Positions 1 to 5,902 of a DNA stretch of 8,153 nucleotides are shown one piece after another; the first letter of the stretch is position 1, and each line of letters begins with the position of its first letter. The stretch spans positions 1 to 8,153 of the forward strand of contig PMFY01000291.1 in assembly GCA_003157945.1 (NCBI GenBank). Direction: 5' to 3'. The position numbers and the translations under genes are program-made. Source of the DNA: Acidimicrobiaceae bacterium. GTDB lineage: Bacteria > Actinomycetota > Acidimicrobiia > Acidimicrobiales > RAAP-2. The notes beneath the pieces are model-generated. The model was not told where the DNA came from. It made no database searches and saw only the letters and a program-made list of their open reading frames with translations.

Positions 1-227
1 TCCATGACCCGCCAGGTCTCGCCCGCGAGTCCCCAGCCCGTTTCGGGGTTGATGGCGTCGGCCAGCGTGTACATCACCGTGTCCAGGTCAGGCGAGATGT
101 GGAGTCCGTGCAGATCGGTGTCGTCCCCCACGTTGACCACCGCCGTGAGATCGCCGGTCGGCACGACCTCGACCATGCCGCGGAGCAGGCGGGCGGCACC
201 CACGCCCCCGGCCAGCGCGGTGATCAC
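1..227 (-). CDS. fbiA: FbiA/CofD, 2-phospho-L-lactate transferase family, 5' part only
   Basis: The first 75 codons of a minus-strand gene that leaves the window at base 1. Family knowledge: FbiA/CofD joins the phosphorylated three-carbon unit (phosphoenolpyruvyl in actinobacteria, phospholactyl in archaea) from a guanylylated donor to the deazaflavin FO, giving (dehydro)F420-0 in the cytoplasm. Seen: the N-terminal nucleotide-binding motif LAGGVGAAR (residues 5-13), then VVNVGDD (30-36), LHGLHISPDLDT (39-50), MYTL (52-55) and GWGLAGETW (64-72), all in the order found in this family. The start is taken as GTG at 227-225 because GAAGGG lies 8 nt upstream and the glycine-rich loop follows at once, as in known FbiA proteins. 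An in-frame GTG at 245-243 would add six residues. It is divergent from the glycosyltransferase that starts near 349. Identity is confident; only the far 5' end is visible. Confidence 0.9.
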   Translation of the reverse strand, partial: MITALAGGVGAARLLRGMVEVVPTGDLTAVVNVGDDTDLHGLHISPDLDTVMYTLADAINPETGWGLAGETWRVM

Positions 228-256
228 CGAAAGGGCCCTTCGCACTCGGTGGTCAT
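224..256 (-). CDS. Possible 10-codon leader ORF upstream of fbiA
   Basis: Minus strand, ATG at 256-254, peptide MTTECEGPFR, stop TGA at 226-224. The stop overlaps the fbiA start codon as GTGA, the usual layout of translational coupling. The ATG is placed 6 nt after a TAGTGT box, so a transcript could begin at the A of this ATG and be read leaderless. The fbiA ribosome site lies within its codons. At 11 codons there is no coding statistic to rely on. It may simply be the 29-nt 5' UTR of fbiA that happens to start with AUG. Confidence 0.25.
   Translation of the reverse strand: MTTECEGPFR
236..241 (-). promoter_or_regulatory. Ribosome binding site of fbiA
   Basis: GAAGGG on the minus strand, 8 nt before the GTG at 227-225. 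This spacing supports that GTG over the in-frame GTG at 245-243, which has no purine-rich element at a useful distance. The element lies inside the possible leader ORF at 224-256. Confidence 0.5.
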
Positions 257-262
257 GGGGGC

Positions 263-268
263 ACACTA
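263..268 (-). promoter_or_regulatory. Candidate -10 box for fbiA (TAGTGT)
   Basis: TAGTGT on the minus strand fits the actinobacterial TAnnnT -10 pattern. It sits 6 nt before the ATG at 256-254 and 35 nt before the fbiA GTG. No good -35 was seen at the usual distance. It resembles the boxes at 1602 and 5890, which also begin TAG and sit 6-7 nt before a start codon. Confidence 0.4.
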
Positions 269-348
269 TCGGCCCACCATCGCTCTCCTTGCGGTCGATC
301 CACCGGCTCGGACGCAGGCGCCTCCGCGTGCTGTGCCATGCTCCTTGC

Positions 349-1521
349 GTGCCGCCCGAGCGACGACGATCTCTCGACCGAGGCCCGCTGTCCGTGGCGT
401 TCGACGCCACCCCACTCCTCGGTCGACCCACCGGTGTCGGTGCATTCTGCATAGGCGCCCTCGACGGGCTCGCACGGCTCGCGGAGGTCGACGTTTCGGC
501 GTACGCCGTCAGTTGGCGCCGACGGCACGTCATCGGATCACTCGTGCCCTCCGGTGTCTCGGTCCGCCAGCATGCGATGCCGGCTCGGCCACTGCACACG
601 CTGTGGGGACGGTCCTCGCTCCCCCCGGTGGAATGGTTCATCGGCCGTCACGACGTCGTCCACGGGACGAACTTCGTCGTGCCGCCGACGTCCCACGCGT
701 CCCGGGTCGTCACCGTGCACGACCTCACGGTGATCCTGTACCCCCAGCTCTGCGATGTCTCGTCCCTGGCGTATCCGGGCCTGATCCGCCGGGCCGTCGC
801 CGGCGGGGCGTGGATCCATACCCCTTCGCAATTCGTGGCTGACCAGGTGATCGAGGAATTCGACGTCGATCCGGACCGGGTGCGGGCCGTGCACCACGGG
901 ATCGCCCACCTCGATGGTCCGGGCGACCCAGACGCCGCGCTCCCGTTCAACCTCCCGGTCGGATGTCAGCGCTTCGTACTGGCGATCGGCACGATCGAGC
1001 CCCGGAAGGACTATCCCTCCCTGGTGGAAGCCTTCAGTTCGATCGCATCGACCTACCACGACCTGGCGCTGGTCATCGTCGGCGCCGACGGCTGGGGGGT
1101 CGAGGCGTACGAGGATGCCGTCAGATCGTCGTCGGTCGCGTCGAGGATCGTGCGACCGGGCTATCTGTCGGATGCCGAACTTGCCGTCACGCTCGGTCGG
1201 GCGACGATGCTGGCGTACCCCTCCGTCTACGAGGGGTTCGGCTTTCCACCCCTCCAGGCGATGGCGGCCGGCATACCGGTGGTGACCACCGTCGCGGGCG
1301 CGGTGCCGGAGGTGGTCGGCGGCGGGGCCCTGCTGGTCGAGCCCGGGGACCCGGACAGCCTGGGGGGAGCCATGGAGACGATCCTGGTCGGAGGCAGGGA
1401 CGTGGAGCTCCTCGTCGAGCGTGGCCGCCAGCGGAGCGCGGCCTTCAGCTGGGACAACTGTGCCGGAGGTCTGGCGGATCTCTACCGCGACGCCATCGCG
1501 TACGATCGCCGCCATCGGTAG
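349..1521 (+). CDS. GT4-family glycosyltransferase A
   Basis: A cytoplasmic or membrane-associated GT-B fold retaining glycosyltransferase, 390 aa from this start. It probably moves a sugar from a nucleotide-sugar donor onto a surface glycan or lipid-linked acceptor; donor and acceptor cannot be read. Seen: N-terminal acceptor-domain strand VAFDATPLLGRPTGVG (residues 16-31), VVTVHDLT (120-127), the donor-domain GTIEPRKDYPSLVEAF (214-229, with the R219-K220 phosphate-binding pair) and YEGFGFPPLQAM (294-305). In the usual E-x7-E motif the second Glu is Gln here (E295...Q303). The start is uncertain. GTG 349 follows CATGCT by 6 nt, a weak leaderless-type arrangement. GTG 394 has GAGG about 10 nt upstream but begins right at the first beta strand. 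Reading back to base 4 is open but would run antisense through fbiA and is not credible. The stop is TAG at 1519-1521. Confidence 0.85.
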   Translation: MPPERRRSLDRGPLSVAFDATPLLGRPTGVGAFCIGALDGLARLAEVDVSAYAVSWRRRHVIGSLVPSGVSVRQHAMPARPLHTLWGRSSLPPVEWFIGRHDVVHGTNFVVPPTSHASRVVTVHDLTVILYPQLCDVSSLAYPGLIRRAVAGGAWIHTPSQFVADQVIEEFDVDPDRVRAVHHGIAHLDGPGDPDAALPFNLPVGCQRFVLAIGTIEPRKDYPSLVEAFSSIASTYHDLALVIVGADGWGVEAYEDAVRSSSVASRIVRPGYLSDAELAVTLGRATMLAYPSVYEGFGFPPLQAMAAGIPVVTTVAGAVPEVVGGGALLVEPGDPDSLGGAMETILVGGRDVELLVERGRQRSAAFSWDNCAGGLADLYRDAIAYDRRHR

Positions 1522-1601
1522 CCCGCCGGGTCGGTGGAGGCGGTGGACACGTCGGGGCAGCGCACCGCGGGAAGTGACCGAACGGCCCGGGCGCGGCCGG
1601 T

Positions 1602-1607
1602 TAGCAT
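1602..1607 (+). promoter_or_regulatory. Leaderless-type -10 box (TAGCAT)
   Basis: TAGCAT followed by exactly 6 nt and then GTG at 1614. This is the geometry expected if transcription starts on the first base of the start codon. No Shine-Dalgarno sequence precedes that GTG, which fits leaderless translation. The 92-nt gap after glycosyltransferase A suggests the downstream gene has its own promoter. Confidence 0.5.
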
Positions 1608-1613
1608 CCCGGC

Positions 1614-3347
1614 GTGGAATCGGACTCGACGGCGGAATCGCGAAAGGATCGACGGCACCGGCAGAGGACCACCGGGAGGCGATCGATGATCGCGATCGGT
1701 GTGTTCTGCGCGGTTGTGGCCGCCATCGGCATCTACGTGGCCGTCGGGAGCGACGCGATTTCCGGTCGGCCCACGGACGGGGGTCATTCCGCCCACGCGA
1801 GGCTCTCCGATCACCGGCATCCCCAGAAGGCCCCGGTCGTAAATCGGACCTTCACCGGAGCCTGGGGTGTCGAGTCGACCGCCACGATCGCCGAGAACAA
1901 GCTCCCGGGCACCTCAGCGTGGAGGATCGCGCCCGGCGTTGCACCCGGATTCATCGAAGGGTTCGCCGACCACACCTACGCGTCGGCGGGCCAACAGGTC
2001 GGCCTCTACGTCTCGACGAGCGCCCCCCAATTCACGGTCACCGGCTACCGGATGGGGTGGTATCAGGGCAACGGTGCGAGGCAGATCTGGCAATCCGCCG
2101 ACGTGGACGGCGTGGCCCAACCGCCCTGCCCTGTCGATACGACCGTGAACATGGTGAGTTGCGACAACTGGTCCAAGAGTCTCTCGTTGACAATTCCCAC
2201 CACGTTCCCCTCCGGCGACTACCTCTTCAAGCTCGTCGGGAGTGGTGGCCAGCAGGGGTACATCATGTTGACGGTGGTCGACCCGTCCAGCACCGCGACG
2301 TACGTGATCATGAACCGGTCCCTGGTCGAAGCGGCGTGGAACGACTACGGGGGATTCGACTTCTACCAGGGCACCGGACCCTGCGTCGTCGACACCGACA
2401 CCTATCCGGTGTGCAATCGGGCCCGGGTGGTTTCATTCGACCGGCCCTACGCCGAGGGGAACGGCTCGGCCGACTTCTTCAGCAACGAGTACCCCGTCAT
2501 CGAACTCGCCGAGGAGCACGGCCTCGATGTCACCTACGACTCGGACGTCACCGTCGATGCCGTGCCCGGGGTACTCGACGGTCATCGGGTGCTCGTCTCC
2601 CTCGGACACGACGAGATGTGGACGAACCCGGAGCGGGTCGCCGTCCTGAGCGCCTTCGCGCGCGGGATGAACCTCGCCTTCCTGAGCGGTTCGGCCCTCG
2701 TCCGTCACGCGCGACTGCAACCGTCGATCCTGGGTCCGGACCGGGAGGTCGTCGACTACAGGAACGACGTCGACGATCCTCTGAGCGGGAAGGGGGATCC
2801 CATGGACGTGACCGGGAACACGTGGAGTGCGCCACCCGCGGACTGGTCGTCGAGCCTGCTGGTCGGGGAGATCTACAGCGGGTACCTCGAGCCGGACACC
2901 CCTGCGGCCGCGTTCGTCGTCAGCGACGCATCGTCCTGGATCTACTCCGGCACCGGCCTGCAGAACGGCTCGACCGTCCCCGGGATCATCGAATCCGACA
3001 TCGACCATGTGGGACCACCCGGGCTGACGCCGGCGAACGTGGAGGTCCTGGGACACTCCCCGGTGCCGCTGACGGATGCCTATACGAACCAGGGGAAGTG
3101 GGGCCCGTACACGTACTCGGATCTCACGTACTACACCGATCCCGTGAGCAAGGCGGGCGTGATCGACATCGGCAACAACAATTGGATCAACGCGCTGACT
3201 CCTTGCGGCGAGTCGTCGCCCACCTGTCCGGCCGACGTGCTCGCCAAGATCACCGGGAACATCCTGCACCTGTTCGGCCAGGGCCCAGCGGGTGCCATCG
3301 AGCCATCGACGGGGAACCTCCAGTCGGTCATGCCGCAAGGATCCTGA
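1614..3347 (+). CDS. Membrane-anchored N,N-dimethylformamidase large-subunit-like protein
   Basis: 577 aa, GTG start with a leaderless-type -10 box. Resembles the C-terminal domain of the dimethylformamidase beta subunit, an amidohydrolase with a 2-Tyr/1-carboxylate mononuclear iron centre in the Paracoccus enzyme. Seen: a basic N-terminus (residues 10-24), one hydrophobic segment at about 25-44 that would anchor or export the rest, a beta-rich region with SVGLYVST-like and YRMGWY patterns (about 110-145), then NRSLVEAAWNDYGGFDFYQ, GHDEMWT (331-337), the MNLAFLSG stretch and LGPDREVVDYR. Outside the membrane segment there are exactly six cysteines, as three close pairs (172/183, 257/267, 531/538), consistent with disulfides outside the cytoplasm. 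No dimethylformamidase small subunit is nearby. Its position among glycosyltransferases hints at a surface-glycan substrate, which is inference. Family assignment is fairly sure; the activity is not known. Confidence 0.75.
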   Translation: MESDSTAESRKDRRHRQRTTGRRSMIAIGVFCAVVAAIGIYVAVGSDAISGRPTDGGHSAHARLSDHRHPQKAPVVNRTFTGAWGVESTATIAENKLPGTSAWRIAPGVAPGFIEGFADHTYASAGQQVGLYVSTSAPQFTVTGYRMGWYQGNGARQIWQSADVDGVAQPPCPVDTTVNMVSCDNWSKSLSLTIPTTFPSGDYLFKLVGSGGQQGYIMLTVVDPSSTATYVIMNRSLVEAAWNDYGGFDFYQGTGPCVVDTDTYPVCNRARVVSFDRPYAEGNGSADFFSNEYPVIELAEEHGLDVTYDSDVTVDAVPGVLDGHRVLVSLGHDEMWTNPERVAVLSAFARGMNLAFLSGSALVRHARLQPSILGPDREVVDYRNDVDDPLSGKGDPMDVTGNTWSAPPADWSSSLLVGEIYSGYLEPDTPAAAFVVSDASSWIYSGTGLQNGSTVPGIIESDIDHVGPPGLTPANVEVLGHSPVPLTDAYTNQGKWGPYTYSDLTYYTDPVSKAGVIDIGNNNWINALTPCGESSPTCPADVLAKITGNILHLFGQGPAGAIEPSTGNLQSVMPQGS

Positions 3348-3408
3348 CCGCCCCGAGCGCCCGACGAGGACCTCCCTGGACGGTTCCCGCCCCGATGGCC
3401 GAAGCATC

Positions 3409-3426
3409 ACCCCCCGGTCGGGGGGT
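3409..3426. terminator. C6/G6 hairpin in the convergent gap
   Basis: ACCCCCC, loop GGTC, GGGGGGT: a perfect 7-bp stem in the 145-nt gap between the convergent dimethylformamidase-like gene and glycosyltransferase B. It could stop transcription from both sides. There is no T-tract on either strand, so it is not a classical intrinsic terminator. A weaker inverted repeat, GATGCG/CGCATC, follows at 3441-3446 and 3460-3465. Confidence 0.4.
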
Positions 3427-3492
3427 CGGACCGGTCGATCGATGCGGGCCGACGGTCGTCGCATCATCCGACCACGGACGGGCCCGATGTGT

Positions 3493-4656
3493 CTACGCGG
3501 ACCCGAGCGCCTCGTCCAGCACGGCGCGGGTGTTGACGATGGTCTGCTCCCAGGTGAAACCTGTCGCCCGGGACCGGCCGGCGTCAGCCAGTCCGGCCCG
3601 CTCGGCGGGACGGGTCAGCAGGTCGTCCAGGGCCGCCGTCCACGCGGTCCTGTCGCCCGCGGGGACGAACCGGGCCGCGGCACCGGCGACCTCGCGTAGG
3701 GCCGGCAGGTCCGAACAGAGCACCGCGGTCCCCTGGATCATGGCTTCCAGCACGGGGAGGCCGAATCCCTCGTGGAGGCTCGGGAAGGCGAACAGGACCG
3801 CCGCGGCGTAGAGGGCGCGCAGTGCGTCCTCGTCCACCGTGCCGAGAATCCGTAGGCGGTCGCCCAACGCCTCGACGTCCGACTCCTCGATGGCACCACC
3901 GTGGAGCCAGCCGCCGGGGCCGACCAGGACCAGCGCGGGTGGTGGGCCGTCCCCCTCGTTCTGGAGCCTCGCGAAGGCGGCGATGAGCGTACCGACCCCC
4001 TTGCGCGGTTCGAGGCTCCCCACCCAGAGCACGTACGGCCGGCCCGTCAATGAATACCGGTCCAGTGTCCGCTCCATCTCGTCCGGGGTCGCCACGGTTC
4101 TGTCGACTCCGTGGGGCACGACGCGGATCTGTTCCTCGGAGATGGCGGTGAGCGCCACGATCTCGTCGGCGGAGGCTCGACTCGGGACGATCACGAAGTC
4201 GGCCCGGCGCGCGGCCGCGTCCACACCCAGCTCGTGGAACCGGCGCCCGCGGCGCGGATAGACGTCGGGGAACAGCTTGAACGCCGCATCGTGGACGGTG
4301 ACGACCAACGGGCGACGGTCCTTCGGTGGGACCGCGGGGGACGGAGCATGGATGATCTCCGCGCTGGCCAACGCGGACGACCACCGGTCCAGCCGGGGCG
4401 CGGACAACCGGAGCCACGCGTCATAGAGCACGGGCCGTGGCAGGGGCAGGCGCACCGCATCCTCGAGTGCCTCGCGATCGAGTCCGAACCTGCGATAGGC
4501 GGCCTGGATGTGGGCCGGCGAGTGCCATGCGAAGAACGGAATGACGTCATCAGCAGGAGAAAGGCGGGAAAGCATTGCCGCTAGCGTGGCCGTGTACCGG
4601 CCTGTCCCACCTGGGGAACTGAACAGGAGCTGTTCCAAATTGACGGCAACGCGCAC
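3493..4656 (-). CDS. GT4-family glycosyltransferase B
   Basis: A GT-B fold retaining glycosyltransferase, 387 aa from GTG 4656 (numbering below is from that start). Seen: N-terminal VRVAVNLEQLLF with the SPGGTGRYT loop (about 13-22) that contacts the donor, VVTVHDAAFKLFPDVYP (about 118-134), VPHGVD (180-185), the donor-domain VGSLEPRKGVGTLIAAF (212-228) with the Arg-Lys pair, and a full E-x7-E motif, HEGFGLPVLEAM (295-306). The start: AGAGGA lies 8 nt before GTG 4656 and 5 nt before the adjacent TTG 4659, so 4656 is preferred; the difference is one residue. The stop is TAG at 3495-3493. It is convergent with the dimethylformamidase-like gene and divergent from glycosyltransferase C, with overlapping 5' ends. 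Likely role is assembly of a surface polysaccharide; sugar and linkage cannot be inferred. Confidence 0.9.
   Translation of the reverse strand: MRVAVNLEQLLFSSPGGTGRYTATLAAMLSRLSPADDVIPFFAWHSPAHIQAAYRRFGLDREALEDAVRLPLPRPVLYDAWLRLSAPRLDRWSSALASAEIIHAPSPAVPPKDRRPLVVTVHDAAFKLFPDVYPRRGRRFHELGVDAAARRADFVIVPSRASADEIVALTAISEEQIRVVPHGVDRTVATPDEMERTLDRYSLTGRPYVLWVGSLEPRKGVGTLIAAFARLQNEGDGPPPALVLVGPGGWLHGGAIEESDVEALGDRLRILGTVDEDALRALYAAAVLFAFPSLHEGFGLPVLEAMIQGTAVLCSDLPALREVAGAAARFVPAGDRTAWTAALDDLLTRPAERAGLADAGRSRATGFTWEQTIVNTRAVLDEALGSA
4625..4629 (+). promoter_or_regulatory. Ribosome binding site of glycosyltransferase C
   Basis: AGGAG on the plus strand, 10 nt before TTG 4640. It lies inside the 5' coding region of the divergent glycosyltransferase B gene and is the main reason for choosing TTG 4640 as the start of C. 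Confidence 0.45.
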
Positions 4657-5770
4657 CAAACGAATCCTCTCACTTCACCCGGTGGCCGAACGGGGTGGTT
4701 CGGACTTCTGCCTGCTGCGCATGGTCAGATCGATGGCGGCTGCAGGCTGGGACTGCCACATTGTCATGCCCGGGGCCTCACCGCTGGCGACCGAGTTCGA
4801 AGCGGCCGGCGCGACGCTGCACACCGTGCCGATGCGCCGGATCACTCGGAGTGGCTCGGTCTGGTATTGGCTCGGCTACCTCCTGCTCTGGCCGATCGCG
4901 GAGATCCGTCTGACCCGGTTGGCACGACGGATCGACGCACAGGTCATCCACACCAACTCGATCCACTCGTGGTACGGCTGGGCCGTCGCCCGCTGGCTCC
5001 GACTGCCCCACGTGTGGCACGCCAGGGAGATCGTGGTCCAGTCCGGCGCGGCGCTGCGGCTCGAACGTCGGCTGGCCGGCCGCTTCGCATGGAGGGTGGT
5101 GGCCTGCTCGGGTGCCGTCGCCCGTCAGTTCGACGAAGCGAACGTCGTCGTGATCCATGACATCCCCGACGGGACCGAGTTCAGCCCGTCCCGTGCCGGG
5201 CGGTTCCGCCGGACCGTGGGGATCGGGGACGATGTGCGCCTGGTGGGTGCGGCAGGGCGATTCGATACGTGGAAGGGGTTCGACGTGGTACTTGCGGCGA
5301 TTCCCGTGCTGCGGGAGGCCAGGCCGGATGTCGAGGTGGTGGTCGCGGGTGGCGCCGTCCCGGGCAAAGAGGACTACGCGCGGGATCTGGAGCTACGGGC
5401 CGAGCGCATCGACGGCGTCCATTGGCTCGGACTCCGTACGGACATGCCCGAGTTCCTGGCGGATCTCGACTGCTTCATGCTGGCGTCCACCGAGCCGGAG
5501 CCCTTCGCCAGCGTGCTGGCCGAGGCACTCGCCAGTGGCGTATCCGTGGTGGCCACCGATCACGGAGGATCGCCGGAGATGCTGGCGGACGTCCCCCGTG
5601 GGCGAGGCCTGCTCGTCCAGCCGAGGAGCGCGTCGGCACTGGCGGACGCCGTGGCGACGCTGGTGCCGATGGGACCATCGGGCGTGGAGGAGCGGCAGTC
5701 CCGTGGTCAGATGCTGATCAGCCAGCCTGTGACCTTCGACGAACTGTTCTGTGAGGCACTCGATGCGTGA
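4640..5770 (+). CDS. GT4-family glycosyltransferase C
   Basis: 376 aa GT-B glycosyltransferase. Seen: first strand and loop RILSLHPVAERGGSDFCLL (residues 8-26), a Trp- and Leu-rich stretch at about 75-88 that may sit on the membrane, VIHTNSIHSW (102-111), VWHARE (125-130), IPDGTEFSP (175-183), donor-domain GRFDTWKGFDVV (206-217) with R207/K212, and an E-x7-E motif at E287...E295 within EPEPFASVLAEA. The N-terminus is the uncertain part. TTG 4640 gives a normal N-terminal strand and has AGGAG upstream. GTG 4682 would cut into the first strand. In-frame starts further upstream would lie deep inside glycosyltransferase B on the other strand. The first 50 codons are richer in A/T-ending codons (about 13) than the gene that follows. 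The stop is TGA at 5768-5770. Probable role is in the same surface-glycan pathway as its neighbours. Confidence 0.87.
   Translation: MTATRTKRILSLHPVAERGGSDFCLLRMVRSMAAAGWDCHIVMPGASPLATEFEAAGATLHTVPMRRITRSGSVWYWLGYLLLWPIAEIRLTRLARRIDAQVIHTNSIHSWYGWAVARWLRLPHVWHAREIVVQSGAALRLERRLAGRFAWRVVACSGAVARQFDEANVVVIHDIPDGTEFSPSRAGRFRRTVGIGDDVRLVGAAGRFDTWKGFDVVLAAIPVLREARPDVEVVVAGGAVPGKEDYARDLELRAERIDGVHWLGLRTDMPEFLADLDCFMLASTEPEPFASVLAEALASGVSVVATDHGGSPEMLADVPRGRGLLVQPRSASALADAVATLVPMGPSGVEERQSRGQMLISQPVTFDELFCEALDA
4665..4670 (-). promoter_or_regulatory. Ribosome binding site of glycosyltransferase B
   Basis: AGAGGA on the minus strand, 8 nt before GTG 4656 and 5 nt before TTG 4659. It lies inside the first codons of the divergent glycosyltransferase C gene. 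Confidence 0.55.
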
Positions 5771-5786
5771 CGTCCGGTGAAAAGGA

Positions 5787-5800
5787 TCCCCCCGGGGGGA
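5787..5800. terminator. C6/G6 palindrome after glycosyltransferase C
   Basis: TCCCCCCGGGGGGA is a perfect 14-nt palindrome 16 nt after the stop of glycosyltransferase C. As RNA it can form only a short stem with a CCGG loop, and no T-tract follows. It is similar in design to the hairpin at 3409-3426, and both lie just after gene ends, so a terminator role is plausible but unproven. Confidence 0.35.
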
Positions 5801-5889
5801 CCGGGCGCGGGGTGGTGGGTCGGTGCCCGGTGACGGGAGCTACGGACGGAGTGGGACGTCCCTTTCGCTCAGGGGGTGCGTACACCCAG

Positions 5890-5895
5890 TAGGGT
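5890..5895 (+). promoter_or_regulatory. Leaderless-type -10 box (TAGGGT)
   Basis: TAGGGT, then 7 nt, then the GTG at 5903. There is no Shine-Dalgarno sequence before that GTG. With the 132-nt gap behind it, this points to an independent, leaderless transcript for the rmd-photolyase-queA reading frame. Confidence 0.5.
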
Positions 5896-5902
5896 GCCCG
5901 TC

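Noticed and set aside
266..290. Minus-strand AAGGAG followed by ATG and four codons to a TAG stop, upstream of the fbiA promoter box
   Set aside because: The mini-ORF overlaps the proposed -10 box and is too short to support. Such matches arise by chance.
4..348. N-terminal extension of glycosyltransferase A back to ATG 4
   Set aside because: This stretch is antisense to fbiA, its translation resembles no glycosyltransferase region, and the conserved first strand starts only at about base 391.
538..1515. A 325-codon minus-strand frame opposite glycosyltransferase A
   Set aside because: No domain signal, His/Arg/Asp-rich composition typical of antisense high-GC DNA, and the plus strand carries clear GT4 motifs.
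2433..3467. A 344-codon minus-strand frame opposite the dimethylformamidase-like gene
   Set aside because: Motif-free and Arg/Val/Gly-rich, antisense to a well-supported coding region.
1421..3811. A long plus-strand frame (about 796 codons) overlapping the dimethylformamidase-like gene
   Set aside because: Arg-rich translation without motifs, crossing the end of one gene, the whole of another and part of an antisense one. It is a shadow of the real frames.
4508..4639. In-frame extension of glycosyltransferase C upstream to ATG 4508
   Set aside because: It would be antisense to about 150 bases of glycosyltransferase B, lacks family similarity, and TTG 4640 has a ribosome site and gives a normal N-terminus.
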